Part shown: piece by piece, positions 6,589 to 8,811 of the stretch
Layout of the letters: the number at the start of each line of letters is the position of its first letter
How positions within the stretch are numbered: the stretch's first letter is position 1
Assembly: GCA_007116755.1 (NCBI GenBank)
Contig: SKHU01000082.1
Coordinates: 1-8,811 of the forward strand
Length of the DNA: 8,811 nucleotides
Direction of reading: 5' to 3'
From: Alphaproteobacteria bacterium
GTDB taxonomy: Bacteria > Pseudomonadota > Alphaproteobacteria > Micavibrionales > CSBR16-224
Position numbers and translations under genes: made by a program
Notes under the pieces: generated by a model
Seen by the model: the letters and a program-made list of their open reading frames with translations, nothing else
What the model was told of the DNA's origin: nothing
The model's database searches: none

Positions 6589-8811
6589 ACCGCGAAAAAG
6601 TGCAGGACAGGGAAAAACAGCTTGAGGGCGTAGAAAAAGGCCCGATCCGCTGGATGGTGCAAAATCCCGTTGCCGCCAACCTGCTGATGATGGTCTGTCT
6701 TCTGGGCGGTTTTTTCATTTTTTCCAAATCCACGCAGGAAGTCTTCCCCGAATTTGAACTGGATACGATCACCGCGCGTATGTCCTATCCCGGCGCATCG
6801 CCCGAAGAGGTGGAGCAGGGCATCGTGCTGGCGATGGAGGATGCGGTGCGCGATATTGACGGCATCGGCGAGATCACCGCCCGCGCGACGGAAGGTTCGG
6901 GGTCAATCGTTATCGAAGTGCTGGATACGCGCAATATGATGCGGATTTTTCAGGATATCCGCTCGGCCATTGACCGGATTACGACCTTTCCCGTCGATGC
7001 GGAAAATCTGACGGTCGCCGTCAACAGCCGCAGGCGGCAGGTGGTGACGCTGGCGCTTTACGGCGATGCGGATGAGCGGGTGCTGCGCCGCGCCGCCGAA
7101 CAGGTGCAGTACACGCTGGAACAGGATGCGGAAATCGGCCCTGTCGAACTCAGCGGTGTGCGCAATTACGAAATTCATATTGAAGTGCCGCAGGAAAATC
7201 TGCGCCGCTATAATCTCAACCTGCCGGATATTGCGCAAAAAGTGCGCCGCACGGCGCTGGAGCTGGGTGGCGGCGCTTTGGAAACCGAAGGCGGCGAAAT
7301 CCTTGTGCGCATGACCGAACGCCGCGATACGGCACAGCAATTCCGCGATGTGCCGATCATTATCCGCGACAGCGGTGCACAGGTGCGTCTGGGCGATATT
7401 GCCGAAATTCGCGAAGCCTTTGCCGACAGCAACAATTACGCCGAGTTTAACGGGCGGCAGGCGGTGTTTCTGGAGGTGTTCCGTATCGGCACACAGACAC
7501 CGATCGGTGTCTCCGAACGTGTGGAATACCATCTGGAGGAACTCAACGCCGCCATGCCGCCGGGGATTGCCCTGGCGGTGCTGAACGACCGTTCGGATAT
7601 TTTCAAACAGCGTGCAGCGCTTTTGATCAAAAACGGGCTGTGGGGGCTGGGGCTGGTTGTGCTGCTGCTGGCGTTTTTTCTGGAACCGCGTCTGGCTTTC
7701 TGGGTCAGTATGGGGATTCCGATTTCCTTCATGGGGGCGTTTCTGTTGTTTCCGATGACGGATTTTACCGTCAATATCATCAGCATGTTTGCCTTTATCA
7801 TCGCGTTGGGTATTGTTATTGACGCCGCAGTTGTGTCGGGGGAGAACATCTATTACTACCGCCAGAAAAAACTGCCGCCGCTGAAAGCTTCTGTTATCGG
7901 TGCGCGGGAAATCTCCTATCCTATTACAATCAGCGTTTTGACAAATATGATCGCCTTTGTGCCGCTGCTGTATATGCCGGGCACAATCGGCAATGTGTTC
8001 AGCGTTATTCCTGTTGTGGTCTGTGCGGCATTTCTTTTCTCGCTTATCCAGTGTCTTTATATTCTGCCGGCCAATCTGGCCTTTGCCTATCCGCGCAAGG
8101 ACAGAAAGCCGAACAAAATCCTGCGTACGCTGTCATGGCCGAAACGCAAGGCGCAGCGCGGCTTTGAATATTTTATCAAAAAAACCTACCGCCGCTTTAT
8201 CAACCGCGCCATCCGGCAGCGCTATTTTATCCTGTCGCTGTTCATGGCGCTGCTGATCTGCGTTGCGGGTTTCGTGTTTAGCGGCCGTATGGGAATGGAA
8301 ACCTTCCCGCGCATCGAATCCGATTACGCTTTTGCCTCTGTGATTATGCCGGTCGGCTCGCCGATGACGCGGATGCAGCAGATGCAAAAACAGATGGTGA
8401 CGGCAGCGGAAGATGTGGTGGCGGCCAATGGCGGCGAAACGCTTTCACGCGGCATTTTTTCGCGCATCCGTGACAACGAGGTTGAAGTGCGGGTCTATCT
8501 GACACCGCCGGACATACGCCCTGTCAGCACGCGCGAGGTGACCGCGCTGTGGCGTGATGCGGTCGGCGAGCTGCGCGGCATCGAATCATCGACCTTCATG
8601 TCCAACCGCGGTGGTCCGGGTTCGGGCGCATCGCTGACGGTTGAACTCAGCCATACCGATACGGCAATTTTAGAAGATGCGGCGCGGCGTCTGGCCGCGG
8701 CTTTGGCGGATTTCCCGAATACCTCGGATATTGACGACGGCTCGGCACAGGGCAAGCGGCAATATGATTTCAGAATGACCGATCTGGGTTATGCGCTGGG
8801 TATGACGACGG
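6585..8811 (+). CDS. RND efflux permease, truncated by the window end
   Basis: The first 742 residues are present, where the family usually has about 1020-1050. The ATG overlaps the adaptor's TGA and has GAGGG upstream. After a charged 20-residue N-terminus come helix 1 (about 29-48) and EVFPEFELDTITARMSYPGASPEEVE (split: EVFPEFEL 52-59, YPGASPEEVE 68-77), typical of hydrophobe-exporting RND pumps. The first porter domain spans about 50-340, helices 2-6 about 347-497, helix 7 about 547-566, and the second porter domain begins near 570 (METFPRIESDYAF). Helix 4 reads ALGIVIDAAVVSGEN (407-421): Asp413 is kept but the second aspartate of the usual DDA is Ala414. Helix 6 has SLIQCLYILPANL where I recall relatives often having Glu and His. 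Helices 10-12, with the partner lysine, lie beyond the window. The substrate is unknown. Confidence 0.94.
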   Translation, partial: MNREKVQDREKQLEGVEKGPIRWMVQNPVAANLLMMVCLLGGFFIFSKSTQEVFPEFELDTITARMSYPGASPEEVEQGIVLAMEDAVRDIDGIGEITARATEGSGSIVIEVLDTRNMMRIFQDIRSAIDRITTFPVDAENLTVAVNSRRRQVVTLALYGDADERVLRRAAEQVQYTLEQDAEIGPVELSGVRNYEIHIEVPQENLRRYNLNLPDIAQKVRRTALELGGGALETEGGEILVRMTERRDTAQQFRDVPIIIRDSGAQVRLGDIAEIREAFADSNNYAEFNGRQAVFLEVFRIGTQTPIGVSERVEYHLEELNAAMPPGIALAVLNDRSDIFKQRAALLIKNGLWGLGLVVLLLAFFLEPRLAFWVSMGIPISFMGAFLLFPMTDFTVNIISMFAFIIALGIVIDAAVVSGENIYYYRQKKLPPLKASVIGAREISYPITISVLTNMIAFVPLLYMPGTIGNVFSVIPVVVCAAFLFSLIQCLYILPANLAFAYPRKDRKPNKILRTLSWPKRKAQRGFEYFIKKTYRRFINRAIRQRYFILSLFMALLICVAGFVFSGRMGMETFPRIESDYAFASVIMPVGSPMTRMQQMQKQMVTAAEDVVAANGGETLSRGIFSRIRDNEVEVRVYLTPPDIRPVSTREVTALWRDAVGELRGIESSTFMSNRGGPGSGASLTVELSHTDTAILEDAARRLAAALADFPNTSDIDDGSAQGKRQYDFRMTDLGYALGMTT

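Overview
The window looks like chromosomal DNA from a Gram-negative bacterium. It encodes an outer-membrane factor lipoprotein, a periplasmic adaptor and an inner-membrane RND pump. Most genes use GC-rich codons; for example bases 4441-4500 hold 40 G+C of 60. An intergenic element with the CGTCATYGCGAG...GGCRATCCA signature, a repeat I associate from memory with alphaproteobacteria among others, makes an alphaproteobacterium the best guess. I cannot name a genus.

Layout. Bases 1-158 hold the 3' end of an unidentified plus-strand gene. It converges on a minus-strand cluster, and the gap (159-304) contains a long imperfect inverted repeat. The minus-strand cluster, in transcription order, is: a half-size type I ABC exporter with fused membrane and ATPase domains (3765-1903), a guanidine-modifying (amidinotransferase-fold, CtlX/DDAH-like) hydrolase (1906-998), and an AT-rich hypothetical gene (979-305). 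The first two overlap by ATGA and the third starts 18 bases after the second, so the three may share one transcript. The third gene differs in base composition and may be a later arrival.

Bases 3766-3949 form a divergent control region. It contains a 9-bp-stem inverted repeat and short direct repeats just upstream of the plus-strand operon. That operon encodes a complete tripartite efflux system in the order outer-membrane factor (3950-5362), membrane fusion protein (5368-6588) and RND permease (6585 to the window end, truncated). The genes are 5 bp apart and then overlap by ATGA. The products should assemble into one envelope-spanning, proton-driven exporter; the substrate cannot be read from the sequence.

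Points most worth a second look: (1) the RND transmembrane helix 4 reads I-D-A-A rather than the V-D-D-A of drug-type RND pumps, a one-aspartate arrangement reminiscent of metal-type (CusA-like) pumps in a protein whose N-terminal motifs look drug-type; (2) the leader dyad ahead of the efflux operon; (3) translational coupling of an ABC exporter to a guanidine-modifying hydrolase; (4) the AT-rich hypothetical, which has a weak nuclease-like D...ExT pattern. No RNA genes, CRISPR arrays or transposases were seen. I did not find convincing evidence of a wholly new system.
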